A DNA stretch of 64,000 nt from Croceivirga sp. (GTDB lineage: Bacteria; Bacteroidota; Bacteroidia; Flavobacteriales; Flavobacteriaceae). The translations under genes and the position numbers were made by a program. Under the pieces are notes generated by a model that ran no database searches, was not told where the DNA came from, and was given only the letters and a program-made list of their open reading frames with translations. Location: contig JANQRG010000050.1 of NCBI GenBank assembly GCA_028284665.1, positions 62,001 to 126,000 on the forward strand, in the 5' to 3' direction. Positions 18,956 to 28,421 of this stretch are shown here, one piece after another (position 1 is the first letter of the stretch; each line of letters opens with the position of its first letter).

Positions 18956-18963
18956 CAAAAATA
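18956..18963 (-). promoter_or_regulatory. candidate -7 box for the act-cta operon
   Basis: On the minus strand TATTTTTG fits TAnnTTTG, 87 bp upstream of the actA ATG. No clean TTG was found at the usual distance, so support is partial. Confidence 0.35.
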
Positions 18964-19042
18964 CAATACAGCGTACTTTTTTTAAATGTTAAGGGATTTA
19001 TAATCTATAATTTATACTGATTCTAAATAGCCTAAATTTATT

Positions 19043-19070
19043 TTGTTTAAAGTTTAAAAAATTACTTTTG
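19043..19070 (+). promoter_or_regulatory. Bacteroidetes-type promoter for the SPOR gene
   Basis: TTTG (TTG at 19043-19045), 17-bp spacer, TACTTTTG at 19063-19070. The ATG follows 24 bp downstream. Confidence 0.6.
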
Positions 19071-19093
19071 TTGGCAGCTATTTTCAGTATGAT

Positions 19094-19474
19094 ATGAATA
19101 CTTTGAAAGCCTTTATATTTACGGTATGTATCGGGCTATGCTCCTTGAGTTTGAGTGCTCAGGAAGGTGTAGTTCGCATTCAACAAGATCCCAAAATTGA
19201 TCAACTGCTCTCGCTTTATAACAAGGTAAATTCGCAAAAAGGATATTACCAAATTCAGGTTGGTTTTGGGAGTTACGAGCGGGCCATGGAATTAAAATCG
19301 CAAGTAGAAACCGATTTCCCAAATTGGTACTCTAAAATTGAGTTTCAGGAACCCACGTATCGGGTCCGATTAGGAAAGTTTCCGGATAAATTGGAAGCCG
19401 AAAGGCGATTTTTGGAAGTGCGGGAGAAGTATCCCAATGCCATGCTTCTTGATCCCGAAAACGCCTCACGATAG
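19094..19474 (+). CDS. secreted SPOR-domain protein
   Basis: 126 residues. A signal peptide (MNTLKAFIFTVCIGLCSLSLSAQ) is followed by a short linker and one SPOR domain at about 47-121 (GYYQIQVGFGSYERAMELK, then YRVRLGKFPDKLEAERR). SPOR domains bind denuded glycan strands of septal peptidoglycan, so a periplasmic wall-associated role is expected. It is transcribed alone, between the divergent act operon and the convergent infB gene. Confidence 0.88.
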   Translation: MNTLKAFIFTVCIGLCSLSLSAQEGVVRIQQDPKIDQLLSLYNKVNSQKGYYQIQVGFGSYERAMELKSQVETDFPNWYSKIEFQEPTYRVRLGKFPDKLEAERRFLEVREKYPNAMLLDPENASR

Positions 19475-19489
19475 TGCTTTTACGGGTAG

Positions 19490-19519
19490 TAAAGAAAATG
19501 GCCCTTACTTAAAGGGCCA
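19490..19519 (-). terminator. intrinsic terminator after infB
   Basis: Stem TGGCCCTT / AAGGGCCA (19499-19506 with 19512-19519), 5-nt loop. On the minus strand it is followed by TTTTCTTT, 9 bp past the infB stop. The hairpin also lies just after the SPOR stop but has no T run on that side. Confidence 0.8.
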
Positions 19520-19527
19520 CTGTCGAT

Positions 19528-22197
19528 TTACAATTTCTTCTTTACTGCAATTTCCTGGAAGGCTTCGACCAAATCTCCCTGCCGAATATCATTGTAGTTT
19601 TTAATCTGAAGACCGCAATCATATCCTTTGGACACTTCTTTCACATCATCTTTGAAGCGTTTTAACGAAGCTAATTCCCCCGTATAGACCACAACACCAT
19701 CACGGATGAGGCGTATTCTTGAATTTCGGAAGATCTTACCGCTGGTAACCATACAACCTGCAATGGTGCCAATCTTTGAAATTTTAAAGGTCTCGCGAAT
19801 TTCAGCATTTCCACTGATCTCCTCTTTCATTTCCGGAGAAAGCATCCCTTCCATAGCATCTTTCAGATCATTGATGGCATCGTAGATAATAGAATAGGTC
19901 TGAATATCGATTTCCTCTTTCTCTGCAATGGTCCTTGCGTTCCCCATAGGCCGCACATTAAAGCCAATAATGATCGCATCTGAAGCACTAGCCAGCAATA
20001 CATCAGATTCTGTAATGGCTCCTACACCTTTGTGAATAATGTTTACCTGAATTTCGTCTGTAGACAATTTCTGGAAAGAATCCGTCAGGGCCTCTACGGA
20101 ACCGTCCACGTCCCCTTTCAGGATAATGTTCAATTCTTTAAAATCACCCAGTGCAATACGTCTTCCAATTTCATCAAGCGTAATATGGCGTTGTGTACGT
20201 ACGGATTGTTCCCGCTGCAGTTGGGACCGTTTGGAAGCAATTTGTTTCGCCTCTCTTTCATCCTCCAGCACATTAAACTTATCTCCTGCCTGCGGAGCCC
20301 CGTCCAAACCTAAAATGGAAATGGGGGTAGCCGGACCTGCTTTTCTCACATTCTTACCACGTTCATCCTGCATGGCTTTGACTTTTCCACTACAGATACC
20401 TGCCAACACAAAATCTCCCACCTTAAGGGTCCCGTTTTGGACCAGTATAGTAGAAACATAACCTCTTCCCTTATCCAGGAAGGCTTCCACTACAGTACCG
20501 GAGGCCAGGCGATCTGCATTGGCTTGTAATTCCAATAACTCTGCCTCCAACAATACTTTTTCGAGTAATTCCTTAACGCCCTCTCCGGTTTTCGCAGAAA
20601 TATCGTGGCTTTGAATTTTACCTCCCCAATCTTCTACCAAGAGATTCATGGCTGCCAGTCCTTCTTTGATCTTATCCGGATTAGCCGTGGGCTTGTCAAT
20701 TTTGTTTATGGCGAATACAATAGGTACCCCCGCAGCCTGGGCATGGCTTATGGCCTCCTTGGTTTGCGGCATAATATCATCATCAGCTGCTACCACAATT
20801 ATGGCAATATCTGTGACCTGGGCTCCCCTGGCTCGCATTGCGGTAAACGCTTCGTGACCCGGAGTATCCAGAAAGGTTATTTTTTGTCCGTCTGACAGGG
20901 TTACCCCATAAGCACCAATGTGCTGTGTAATTCCTCCACTTTCCCCGGCGATTACATTTTCTTCCCGTATGTAATCCAATAATGAGGTCTTTCCATGATC
21001 CACATGCCCCATTACCGTTACAATGGGCGCGCGGGCGGATAAATCTTCCGGACTATCCTCCTCTACTTCAATGGACTCTTCAATTTCAGCAGTTACAAAT
21101 TCCACTTCATACCCGAACTCTTCCGCCACAATGGTAAGTGTTTCCGCATCCAAACGCTGGTTCATGGTCACCATCATACCCAAAGACATACAAGCGGATA
21201 TAATTTCTGTGGTAGAAACGTCCATCATTGTGGCCATTTCATTCACAGTAACAAACTCGGTAACCTTGAGCAACTTGCTTTCCTTCTCCTGAAGTTCCAG
21301 TTCTTTTTCGGACTGCTGTCTGTGCAGGTCCCTTTTCTCTCGCCGGTACTTTGCTCCTTTTCCTTTGCTGGTTTTTCCCTGTAGTTTCTCCAGGGTTTCC
21401 CTTACCTGCTTCTGGATTTCCTCATCACTAGGCTCCACTTTTGGCGCACCGGAACGTTGTCCGCCTTTACGAAAATTACCTCCTCTTCCTCGGCCATTGG
21501 CACCAGGACTATCCGATTTAGAAATAATACGTTTTCTTCGCTTTTTACGTTCAGGAGTGCTCTTCTCCGCGGGCTTTTCGGGCTCTTTCTTCTTTTTGGG
21601 CTTCTCAAACTTACTGAGGTCAATCTTGTCTCCCGTTAGTTTTGGACCCGAAAGCTTTTGATATTTTGTTTGAATGGTTTCAGGGGCCTTCGCAACTTCT
21701 TCCTCTGGTTTTGGAGCCTCAACAACAACTTCCGGTTTCGGCGGTGCCGGTGCTTTCTCCACTACAGGTTCCGGTGCCTCTTCCACTACTGGCTCAGCAG
21801 GTTTTGCTACTTCTTTTGGAGGTTCCGGTTTTTTCTCAAGATCTATTTTGCCAACAGTTTTTGGACCAGAAAGCTCCGCTTTCCCGCGGATCACATTTTC
21901 CGCGGATTGCCTGCGTTCCCGGGCCATCCTTCGTTCTTCTTGCTCCCGTTCCATTTGCAAACGCAGTTCTTCCTTTTCTTTCTGCTTTTCCTCAGCTACT
22001 TCTTTGGAGGCAACCCGTTTGCTTTTGTCCGTTTGGAATTCATCCAACAACACTTGATACACCTCATCAGATATCTTAGTAGTGGGTCTGGCCTCAATCT
22101 CATGTCCCTGAGACACGAGATAGTCGACAGCCCTATCTAAGGAGATGTTCAACTCTCGAAGTACTTTATTCAATCGTATTGTTGGATTTCCAGCCAT
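19528..22197 (-). CDS. infB: translation initiation factor IF-2
   Basis: 889 residues. GTPase that brings initiator tRNA to the 30S subunit. The N-terminal IF2_N fold ([21 protein letters not shown]) is followed by a long charged region rich in Pro, Glu and Lys (about 60-290). The G domain has G1 [10 protein letters not shown] (near 395-404), G3 DTPGHEAF (near 444) and G4 NKID (near 499), with domains II-IV after it. It starts 39 bp after nusA in the rimP-nusA-infB operon. Confidence 0.97.
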   Translation of the reverse strand: MAGNPTIRLNKVLRELNISLDRAVDYLVSQGHEIEARPTTKISDEVYQVLLDEFQTDKSKRVASKEVAEEKQKEKEELRLQMEREQEERRMARERRQSAENVIRGKAELSGPKTVGKIDLEKKPEPPKEVAKPAEPVVEEAPEPVVEKAPAPPKPEVVVEAPKPEEEVAKAPETIQTKYQKLSGPKLTGDKIDLSKFEKPKKKKEPEKPAEKSTPERKKRRKRIISKSDSPGANGRGRGGNFRKGGQRSGAPKVEPSDEEIQKQVRETLEKLQGKTSKGKGAKYRREKRDLHRQQSEKELELQEKESKLLKVTEFVTVNEMATMMDVSTTEIISACMSLGMMVTMNQRLDAETLTIVAEEFGYEVEFVTAEIEESIEVEEDSPEDLSARAPIVTVMGHVDHGKTSLLDYIREENVIAGESGGITQHIGAYGVTLSDGQKITFLDTPGHEAFTAMRARGAQVTDIAIIVVAADDDIMPQTKEAISHAQAAGVPIVFAINKIDKPTANPDKIKEGLAAMNLLVEDWGGKIQSHDISAKTGEGVKELLEKVLLEAELLELQANADRLASGTVVEAFLDKGRGYVSTILVQNGTLKVGDFVLAGICSGKVKAMQDERGKNVRKAGPATPISILGLDGAPQAGDKFNVLEDEREAKQIASKRSQLQREQSVRTQRHITLDEIGRRIALGDFKELNIILKGDVDGSVEALTDSFQKLSTDEIQVNIIHKGVGAITESDVLLASASDAIIIGFNVRPMGNARTIAEKEEIDIQTYSIIYDAINDLKDAMEGMLSPEMKEEISGNAEIRETFKISKIGTIAGCMVTSGKIFRNSRIRLIRDGVVVYTGELASLKRFKDDVKEVSKGYDCGLQIKNYNDIRQGDLVEAFQEIAVKKKL

Positions 22198-22236
22198 ATA
22201 ATCTTTTGATCCCTTAATTTTCCGTGCAAATATAAT

Positions 22237-23469
22237 TTAATCTTCAAACTCTGCCTTGAGTATGCGTACTACCTCGTAAACCGTCTCTTCTTCCAGGTCC
22301 GTACGCTTGATCAGGTCTTCCGAATCTTGTTCTAATACACTTCTTGCCGTATCCAGACCGATCTTCTTGAATTCCTCAATGATCCAGGAATCGATCTCAT
22401 CTGAAAACTCTGTAAGTTCCACATCTTCTTCAACCCCTTCCCGGAATACGTCTATTTCATAGCCTGTGAGCTGACCCGCAAGTCGGATATTATGTCCCCC
22501 TCTACCAATGGCCTTGGAAACTTCTTCCGGCTTGAGGTATACCTGGGCCGTCATCTTTTCATTATCCAGTTTAACGGAGCTCACTCTTGCCGGACTTAAT
22601 GCTCTTGTCACCATGAGTTGCGGATTGTTCGTCCAATTGATGACATCGATATTCTCATTCCCTAACTCCCTTACTATTCCGTGAATTCGGGAACCTTTCA
22701 TTCCGACGCAGGCCCCTACGGGATCAATCCGGTCATCATAGGAATCGACCGCTACTTTTGCTTTTTCTCCGGGGATACGCACCACCTTTTTTATACTGAT
22801 CAAGCCGTCAAACACCTCGGGAATCTCCTGGAAGAACAATTGCTCCAGGAACTTAGGCGAAGTCCTGGACATTATAATAGCAGGTTTGTTCCCCTTAAGC
22901 TCTACACTTTCAATAACGCCTCGCACATTATCTCCTTTTCTAAAGAAGTCAGAAGGGATCTGCTTTTCCTTAGGCATGATGATCTCATTGCCTTCATCAT
23001 CCAGCAAAATGATGGCTTTATGCCGGATATGATGCACCTCCGACGTATAAATCTCCCCCTCCAGGTCCTTAAACTGTTTATAGATCGTAGTATTATCATG
23101 TTCGTGGATCTTAGCGATCAAATTTTGACGTAAGGCCAAAATAGAGCGTCTTCCAAGGTCCATTAATTTCACTTCTTCGGAAACATCCTCTCCCACTTCA
23201 AAATCAGGCTCAATCTTACGGGCCTCAGACAATGAGATCTCCTCATTTGGCTCTTCCACCATGCCGTTCTCTACCACGATGCGATTCCGCCATATTTCCA
23301 AATCCCCTTTATCCGGATTGATGATAATGTCAAAATTCTCATCCGACCCGAATTTCTTTTTCAGCGCATTACGAAACACTTCCTCCAAAATCGCCATCAG
23401 CGTTACCCTGTCAATAAACTTATCATCCTTAAACTCTGAAAAGGATTCAATAAGCGCTAGATTTTCCAT
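22237..23469 (-). CDS. nusA: transcription termination/antitermination factor NusA
   Basis: 410 residues: N-terminal RNA-polymerase-binding domain, S1 domain (about 130-195), then two KH domains (SRTSPKFLEQLF, VGACVGMKGSRI, IGRGGHNIRLAG). It lacks the C-terminal acidic repeats of the proteobacterial protein. It binds RNA polymerase and modulates pausing and termination. It begins 12 bp after rimP. A terminator-like hairpin in the operon leader makes NusA-dependent feedback plausible (inference). Confidence 0.97.
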   Translation of the reverse strand: MENLALIESFSEFKDDKFIDRVTLMAILEEVFRNALKKKFGSDENFDIIINPDKGDLEIWRNRIVVENGMVEEPNEEISLSEARKIEPDFEVGEDVSEEVKLMDLGRRSILALRQNLIAKIHEHDNTTIYKQFKDLEGEIYTSEVHHIRHKAIILLDDEGNEIIMPKEKQIPSDFFRKGDNVRGVIESVELKGNKPAIIMSRTSPKFLEQLFFQEIPEVFDGLISIKKVVRIPGEKAKVAVDSYDDRIDPVGACVGMKGSRIHGIVRELGNENIDVINWTNNPQLMVTRALSPARVSSVKLDNEKMTAQVYLKPEEVSKAIGRGGHNIRLAGQLTGYEIDVFREGVEEDVELTEFSDEIDSWIIEEFKKIGLDTARSVLEQDSEDLIKRTDLEEETVYEVVRILKAEFED

Positions 23470-23481
23470 GTTAGCTCACTA

Positions 23482-23943
23482 TTAAAATTTTAATACAACT
23501 TTTGCTTCCTGTATTGCTGCAAATGAAATGGTTTCTTCTTTTTGAACCGTATGTTTTCCCTTTCCTACAGGCTTGGGTTCTCTGGACTTCCAGGTGAGTG
23601 TAACTCCGGTTTCATTCACTTCGGAAAGCTTACCTTCGATAGTATCGCCATTGGTCTTTACCTTCAAATTTCTTCCCACATGCTTCTGATACTGTCTTGG
23701 CAAACGCAAGGGAGCCGTAGCCCCTGCCGAAGTGACCTCCAATGAAAAGTCCTGCTCCTCCCGATCCAAGTTGTGCTCCACGGCACGACTGATCTCTATA
23801 CAATCGTTTAGGGTCACCGCATGATCTCCATCCAGGACAATTCTGATCGAATTATCTCCACCTACCGTAACCTCTATCAAAAAAAGGTCTTCCCGTTGGT
23901 TCAATGCCTGATGTAATAGCTCCTCAACCTTCTCCTTAATCAT
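23482..23943 (-). CDS. rimP: ribosome maturation factor RimP
   Basis: 153 residues from the ATG at 23943 (MIKEKVEELLHQAL); a TTG four codons upstream only extends the frame. It has the family pattern LFLIEVTVGGDNSIRIVLD, then the CIEISRAVEHNLD helix and LEVTSAGATAPL, followed by the Sm-like C-terminal barrel. It assists maturation of the 30S subunit. First gene of the operon with nusA and infB. Confidence 0.95.
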   Translation of the reverse strand: MIKEKVEELLHQALNQREDLFLIEVTVGGDNSIRIVLDGDHAVTLNDCIEISRAVEHNLDREEQDFSLEVTSAGATAPLRLPRQYQKHVGRNLKVKTNGDTIEGKLSEVNETGVTLTWKSREPKPVGKGKHTVQKEETISFAAIQEAKVVLKF

Positions 23944-23956
23944 ACTATTAAGCAAT

Positions 23957-23981
23957 AAAAGAGGGGACTTGTAGTCCCCTC
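23957..23981 (-). terminator. terminator-like hairpin in the rimP-nusA-infB leader
   Basis: Perfect 8-bp stem GAGGGGAC / GTCCCCTC with a 5-nt loop, followed on the minus strand by TTTTATT and, 14 bp later, the rimP ATG. The sdh operon has its own terminator upstream and a good promoter lies between the two, so this hairpin is placed in the rimP leader and could act as an attenuator. Confidence 0.6.
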
Positions 23982-24011
23982 ATGAATACGGTGTATTTCA
24001 TTTGCGTGGTG

Positions 24012-24040
24012 CAAATATAATATAAATCTTTGGTTTGCAA
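24012..24040 (-). promoter_or_regulatory. Bacteroidetes-type promoter for rimP-nusA-infB
   Basis: On the minus strand TTG (24038-24040), 18-bp spacer, TATATTTG (24012-24019). This predicts a leader of about 60 nt that contains the GAGGGGAC hairpin. Confidence 0.6.
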
Positions 24041-24052
24041 AAAGGGTGCTCC

Positions 24053-24080
24053 AACAAAAACTGCGGACCAGAATTCCGCA
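24053..24080 (-). terminator. intrinsic terminator after sdhB
   Basis: Stem TGCGGA / TCCGCA (24062-24067 with 24075-24080), 7-nt loop, followed on the minus strand by GTTTTTGTT. It is 22 bp past the sdhB stop. Confidence 0.65.
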
Positions 24081-24102
24081 TTTCAAAACGTTATCCTATG
24101 CA

Positions 24103-24846
24103 CTAGCCAAACACTTTTGATTTTGTAATTCTCGCGTTCATTTCGGCGATGTTGAGAATTGAAATGCCTTCGGGACATTCTACCTCACAGGCTCCCGTAA
24201 AGGTGCAGCTACCAAAGCCTTCCTGTTCCATCTGAAAGGTCATTTCGGCAACGCGCTGATGCTGTTCGGCTTTACCTTGTGGAAGGCTGTTCAAATGATT
24301 GATCTTGGCAGACGTAAATAGTGCCGCAGATGAATTCTTGCATGAAGCCACACAAGCTCCGCAGCCGATACAGGCCGCAGCGTCCATAGCCTTATCAGCC
24401 ATTCCTTTGGGTACAGGAATCGCATTGGCTTCCGGAGCTGTTCCTGTTTTTGAACTGACAAAAGCCCCGGCTTCAATAATGCGATCAAACGCCGACCGGT
24501 CTACGATCAGGTCTTTGATCACGGGAAAGGATGCAGCTCTCCAGGGCTCAACGACAATAGTATCGCCATCTTTAAAACTTCGCATATGCAACTGGCAGGT
24601 GGTCATATGATCATGGGGGCCATGGGCCCTGCCATTGATAAACACCCCACACTGGCCACAAATGCCTTCCCGGCAATCATATTCATAGGCAATCACCTTT
24701 TCCCCTTGTACTACCAGTTGTTCATTGAGGTGATCCAAAGCTTCCAGAAAGGACATATCTTCCGTAAGGTCCTGTACTTTATAGGCTTTTAGTGCTCCTT
24801 TGACACTTGGGCTGTCTTGCCTCCAAATTTTAAATGTTACTTGCAT
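24103..24846 (-). CDS. sdhB: succinate dehydrogenase iron-sulfur subunit
   Basis: 247 residues. The N-terminal [2Fe-2S] ferredoxin domain has Cys58, Cys63, Cys66 and Cys84. The C-terminal domain carries CIGCGACVASC for the [4Fe-4S] cluster and CTFTGACEVECP for the [3Fe-4S] cluster region. It passes electrons from the flavoprotein to the membrane quinone site in the TCA cycle. It starts 6 bp after sdhA. Confidence 0.96.
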   Translation of the reverse strand: MQVTFKIWRQDSPSVKGALKAYKVQDLTEDMSFLEALDHLNEQLVVQGEKVIAYEYDCREGICGQCGVFINGRAHGPHDHMTTCQLHMRSFKDGDTIVVEPWRAASFPVIKDLIVDRSAFDRIIEAGAFVSSKTGTAPEANAIPVPKGMADKAMDAAACIGCGACVASCKNSSAALFTSAKINHLNSLPQGKAEQHQRVAEMTFQMEQEGFGSCTFTGACEVECPEGISILNIAEMNARITKSKVFG

Positions 24847-24852
24847 AGGGTA

Positions 24853-26763
24853 TTACTTATAACTTCTGACGGTAGGTTGTACAAACTCAAATTCCAGTTC
24901 CTCTTTGTGTAATGTAAAGGTGCCATCGTCATATTCCCAGGCTGATACATAGGAATACTCTTTATCTACGCGAACAGCCTCACCTTCTTCCGTTTGGTAT
25001 TCTTCCCGGAAGTGCGCCCCACAGGATTCTTCCCGTTGCAGTGCATCGGTACACATCAAGAGGCCCAATTCAATAAAATCCGCCAATCGCAGCGCTTTCT
25101 CCAGCTCGGTATTCAACTCTTTATCACTTCCGGTCACTTTTACATCTTTCCAGAACTCCGTTTTGATTTGACTGATCTGCGTTATGGCTTTTTCCAGTCC
25201 CGCCTTATTTCGGCTCATAGCACATTCCTGCCACATCACTTTCCCTAATTCCCTGTGGAAATGGTCTACGGTTTGTGTCCCATTCACAGCAAGAACACGA
25301 TCAATATGCGCCTGGACGCCTGCTTCCGCCTTTTCAAATTCAGGATGATCCGTAGTAGGATGGGCTTCCTTTAAAACTCCGGCCAGATAATTATTAATGG
25401 TATTCGGCAGAATAAAATAGCCATCCACACTGGCTTGTAACAGCGAATTTGCTCCCAAACGATTGGCCCCGTGATCCGAAAAATTGCATTCCCCAACCGC
25501 ATAGAGTCCGGGAATAGTGGTCATTAGCTCATAGTCTACCCACAGCCCTCCCATAGAAAAGTGGGCTGCCGGAGATATCTGCATCGGTTCTTTGTAGGCA
25601 TCGATACCGGTGATCTTTTTATACATCGTGAAGAGGTTGCCATACCGATCCTGAATGGTAGCTAATCCAAATTTTTCAATAGCATGTTTAAAATCAAGGT
25701 AGACCGCATTTTTTAATCGTCCTACCCCATAGCCGGCATCAATGCGTTCCTTGGCGGCCCGTGAAGCGATATCACGAGGTGCGAGATTTCCAAAACTGGG
25801 ATAGCGGCGTTCCAGGTAATAATCTCGTTCCTCTTCCGGAATATCGTTGGCTTTTCGGGGATCTCCTTGTTTTTTGGGTACCCAAATCCGCCCATCGTTC
25901 CGTAGGGATTCAGACATTAAAGTGAGTTTGGACTGGGCTTCACTGGATTGCGGTAAAGCTGTCGGATGGATCTGCGTAAAACTAGGGGCTCCGAAAAAGG
26001 CGCCCTTTTTATGTGCTTTCCAGAGGGCACTGCCATTACACCCAATAGCCAGGGTAGACAATCGAAACACGCGGGAATAGCCTCCTGTGGCCAGAACGAC
26101 TGCATCCGCAGCATAACGTTTTAGTGCACCCGTTACGAGGTCACGTACAATGATCCCCTTTGCTTTCCCATCAATGACCACCAGATCCAGCATTTCGTTA
26201 CGCGGCAGCATTTCTACCTTTTTGGCCCGTACCATTTTATACAATTGCGAATAGGCCGCGAGTAACAACTGTTGTCCGGTTTGCCCACGGGCGTAAAAGG
26301 TACGTTGCACCTGTACCCCTCCAAAACTTCGATTCACCAGAGTGCCGCCGTACTCGCGGGCAAAAGGTACCCCCTGCTGCACAAAATGGTCGATCAAGGG
26401 CGCGGAAAGTTCTGCTAATCTGTAGGTATTTGCTTCCCGGGATCGAAAGTCTCCGCCTTTTAGGGTATCGTAGAACATGCGCCAAACGCTGTCGCCATCA
26501 TGCTGATAGTTCTTCGCGGCGTTGATCCCTCCCTGGGCGGCTACGGAATGCGCCCTTCGCGCCGAATCCTGGTAACAGAAACACTGCACATCATATCCCA
26601 GTTCGGCGAGGGTGGCCGCCGCTCCTGCTCCCGCAAGTCCTGAACCCACCACGATCACCTTAAGCTTCTTTTTATTAGCGGGATTGATCAGTTGTGATTT
26701 CACCTGGTAATTGCGCCATTTTTCTTCCAGTTTTCCTTCGGGAATTTTAGCTTCTAATTTCAT
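24853..26763 (-). CDS. sdhA: succinate dehydrogenase flavoprotein subunit
   Basis: 636 residues from the ATG at 26763. An in-frame GTG at 26772 overlaps the sdhC stop and is less likely. Rossmann motif [14 protein letters not shown] is at 37-50, followed by the covalent-FAD segment [12 protein letters not shown]. The active-site RxxxxHTALP-like segment is seen as [10 protein letters not shown]. Oxidises succinate to fumarate. Length and order C-A-B match the type-B enzymes of Bacteroidetes. Confidence 0.96.
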   Translation of the reverse strand: MKLEAKIPEGKLEEKWRNYQVKSQLINPANKKKLKVIVVGSGLAGAGAAATLAELGYDVQCFCYQDSARRAHSVAAQGGINAAKNYQHDGDSVWRMFYDTLKGGDFRSREANTYRLAELSAPLIDHFVQQGVPFAREYGGTLVNRSFGGVQVQRTFYARGQTGQQLLLAAYSQLYKMVRAKKVEMLPRNEMLDLVVIDGKAKGIIVRDLVTGALKRYAADAVVLATGGYSRVFRLSTLAIGCNGSALWKAHKKGAFFGAPSFTQIHPTALPQSSEAQSKLTLMSESLRNDGRIWVPKKQGDPRKANDIPEEERDYYLERRYPSFGNLAPRDIASRAAKERIDAGYGVGRLKNAVYLDFKHAIEKFGLATIQDRYGNLFTMYKKITGIDAYKEPMQISPAAHFSMGGLWVDYELMTTIPGLYAVGECNFSDHGANRLGANSLLQASVDGYFILPNTINNYLAGVLKEAHPTTDHPEFEKAEAGVQAHIDRVLAVNGTQTVDHFHRELGKVMWQECAMSRNKAGLEKAITQISQIKTEFWKDVKVTGSDKELNTELEKALRLADFIELGLLMCTDALQREESCGAHFREEYQTEEGEAVRVDKEYSYVSAWEYDDGTFTLHKEELEFEFVQPTVRSYK

Positions 26764-26771
26764 ACCATACA

Positions 26772-27440
26772 CTATTTGAAATACACAATAAGCGGAATAA
26801 CACCAAACCCTATTCCCATGATCAACGCATAGACCAAGGCTACCTTGGCAACGATGCGTAGTCCTTTTTTATGATAAAACCCCAGGGATTTAAATGCGCT
26901 TTTGAATCCATGGTGTAAATGGTAGGCCAGGGGAACGGCTAACACGGTATAGAAAATAACGTAATATATATTTTGGAATAAACTGTAGGTCACTTCATAT
27001 ACATCCACGTCACCATTGGGGTCCAACCCAACTTCTTCCCCTATCCCCAATTTGATGCGCGCCCAGAAATTCGCGAGGTGGATCACAATAAAAATCAGGA
27101 TCAAAGTCCCCAGAATTCCCATGTTTTGTGAAGCCCAGGAGCTGTTTTCATTGCTACGGTTCATTACATATTTCTGAGGTTTTGCCCTCCGATTATGTAT
27201 AGTGATGACTATCGCATAGATCACATGTAACACAATAGCAAGGTAAAGGGCATACGCCACTATTTTGATCAAAGGACTTTCCCGCAAAGTTGTTGAATAG
27301 GAATTGTAAAGGCCTCTTGCAACTTCCTCAGGAAGTACCAGGATAAGGTTTGCGGACAGGTGTACCACCAGAAAAAGGCAAAGGAACAATCCTGTACCGG
27401 CAATAAGCAGCTTTCTAAAATACAATTTGTTTCTAAGCAT
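26772..27440 (-). CDS. sdhC: succinate dehydrogenase cytochrome b subunit
   Basis: 222 residues with five predicted membrane helices, the single di-haem b558-type anchor of type-B succinate dehydrogenase/fumarate reductase. Candidate haem histidines lie in HLSANL (26-31), the [13 protein letters not shown] helix, [10 protein letters not shown] and [10 protein letters not shown]. No sdhD is present, as expected for this type. First gene of the sdhCAB operon; a 290-bp gap separates it from the divergent lipoprotein gene. Confidence 0.93.
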   Translation of the reverse strand: MLRNKLYFRKLLIAGTGLFLCLFLVVHLSANLILVLPEEVARGLYNSYSTTLRESPLIKIVAYALYLAIVLHVIYAIVITIHNRRAKPQKYVMNRSNENSSWASQNMGILGTLILIFIVIHLANFWARIKLGIGEEVGLDPNGDVDVYEVTYSLFQNIYYVIFYTVLAVPLAYHLHHGFKSAFKSLGFYHKKGLRIVAKVALVYALIMGIGFGVIPLIVYFK

Positions 27441-27698
27441 GGTTTACTTCCTTTCTAAGGAGTTGTTGGTTCTAACAGAAAAGCAGACACACCAATATGC
27501 GACCCACTCCCTCGGTTATTTTTAAAAATAAAAACAAATCCGGGATCGATTCCTGTGATTTTTCATTTTTTTCCTAAGTTTTTTCAAGGAGGTCCTGCTC
27601 GCATTAACCCTTGGAGTAACTATAGGCAAAGAGCCTGTTGCGCTCCCATACCTTGTAACTATCTAATTTAGCATTACGTAACTACTTAAAAGTTTAGT

Positions 27699-27706
27699 TA
27701 AGTTTG
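27699..27706 (+). promoter_or_regulatory. candidate -7 box for the lipoprotein gene
   Basis: TAAGTTTG fits TAnnTTTG, 24 bp before the ATG at 27731. No TTG at the right distance upstream, so partial support only. I see no gene in the rest of the 27441-27730 spacer. Confidence 0.35.
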
Positions 27707-27730
27707 TCAAAACCACAAAACCATTACACT

Positions 27731-28369
27731 ATGAATTTTTCTTCACTACTTAAAGTATGTTTTTTTTGCCTTATCCTATCTGGGTGTTCTTCGTATCTCA
27801 CCAGCTATGAGAACATTAGCCCTATCAAAAGTACGTATGAGAAAATTTTGGTAGTTGGCCGTTCGAAGAGCAAAACAGCCAGGATAAAGTTTGAAAATAG
27901 CGTAGTAGACCAACTTAAGGAAAGCGGTATTTCTGCAGTGGCCTCACATGCTGCTAAAGCCATAATTGACCTGAATAAAAAGTATTCTGAAAGTGAGTTA
28001 GCCACTTTAAAGAAAAATCTGATGACCGATGGCTTTGATGGTGTCATTGTGACCAATTTAATCAACACCGAAGAATATACAGACGTCATACCCGGTGGAA
28101 CATCAACTACCTACATACCTACGCGTGTGGGGCGCTTTGGAAGGTACTTCGCTTACTACCCTGTAACCACCTGGGAACCTGGCGAATTAAAAAGTGGTAC
28201 GAAATATAATTTTGAAAGTAGTCTTTATCGCTTAACAGAAGATACTGGAGAGAATTTACAATGGATTGGGAGCTTTGCCGTTAAAGACCCTTCAAGCCTG
28301 GAGAAAACCGTTAACAATTATGCCAAAGATCTAACGGAAGCGCTACTAAAAAATAGTATCTCAAATTAG
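27731..28369 (+). CDS. lipoprotein of unknown function
   Basis: 212 residues from the ATG at 27731 (MNFSSLLKV); the frame is open back to a TTG at 27704. The lipobox LILSGC puts the acylated Cys near residue 19. The body alternates beta-strands and helices (EKILVVGRSKSKTARIKFENSVVDQL, then FDGVIVTNLI), a pattern seen in small Bacteroidetes lipoproteins, but I do not recognise a named family. It is followed 52 bp later by the AsmA-like gene on the same strand, so they may be cotranscribed. Confidence 0.75.
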   Translation: MNFSSLLKVCFFCLILSGCSSYLTSYENISPIKSTYEKILVVGRSKSKTARIKFENSVVDQLKESGISAVASHAAKAIIDLNKKYSESELATLKKNLMTDGFDGVIVTNLINTEEYTDVIPGGTSTTYIPTRVGRFGRYFAYYPVTTWEPGELKSGTKYNFESSLYRLTEDTGENLQWIGSFAVKDPSSLEKTVNNYAKDLTEALLKNSISN

Positions 28370-28421
28370 GGATACTTTTACATTTAGAGTATCACGAAAT
28401 AATCTCAGATTACGTTGCTAA

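Noticed and set aside
19499-19519. Terminator for the SPOR gene
   Set aside because: The hairpin is perfect but only the minus strand side has a T run, so it is assigned to infB alone.
21642-22140. Three long overlapping open frames (127-160 codons) on the plus strand opposite infB
   Set aside because: They mirror the low-complexity Pro/Glu/Lys region of IF-2; the peptides are Phe/Leu/Ser-rich repeats without any domain.
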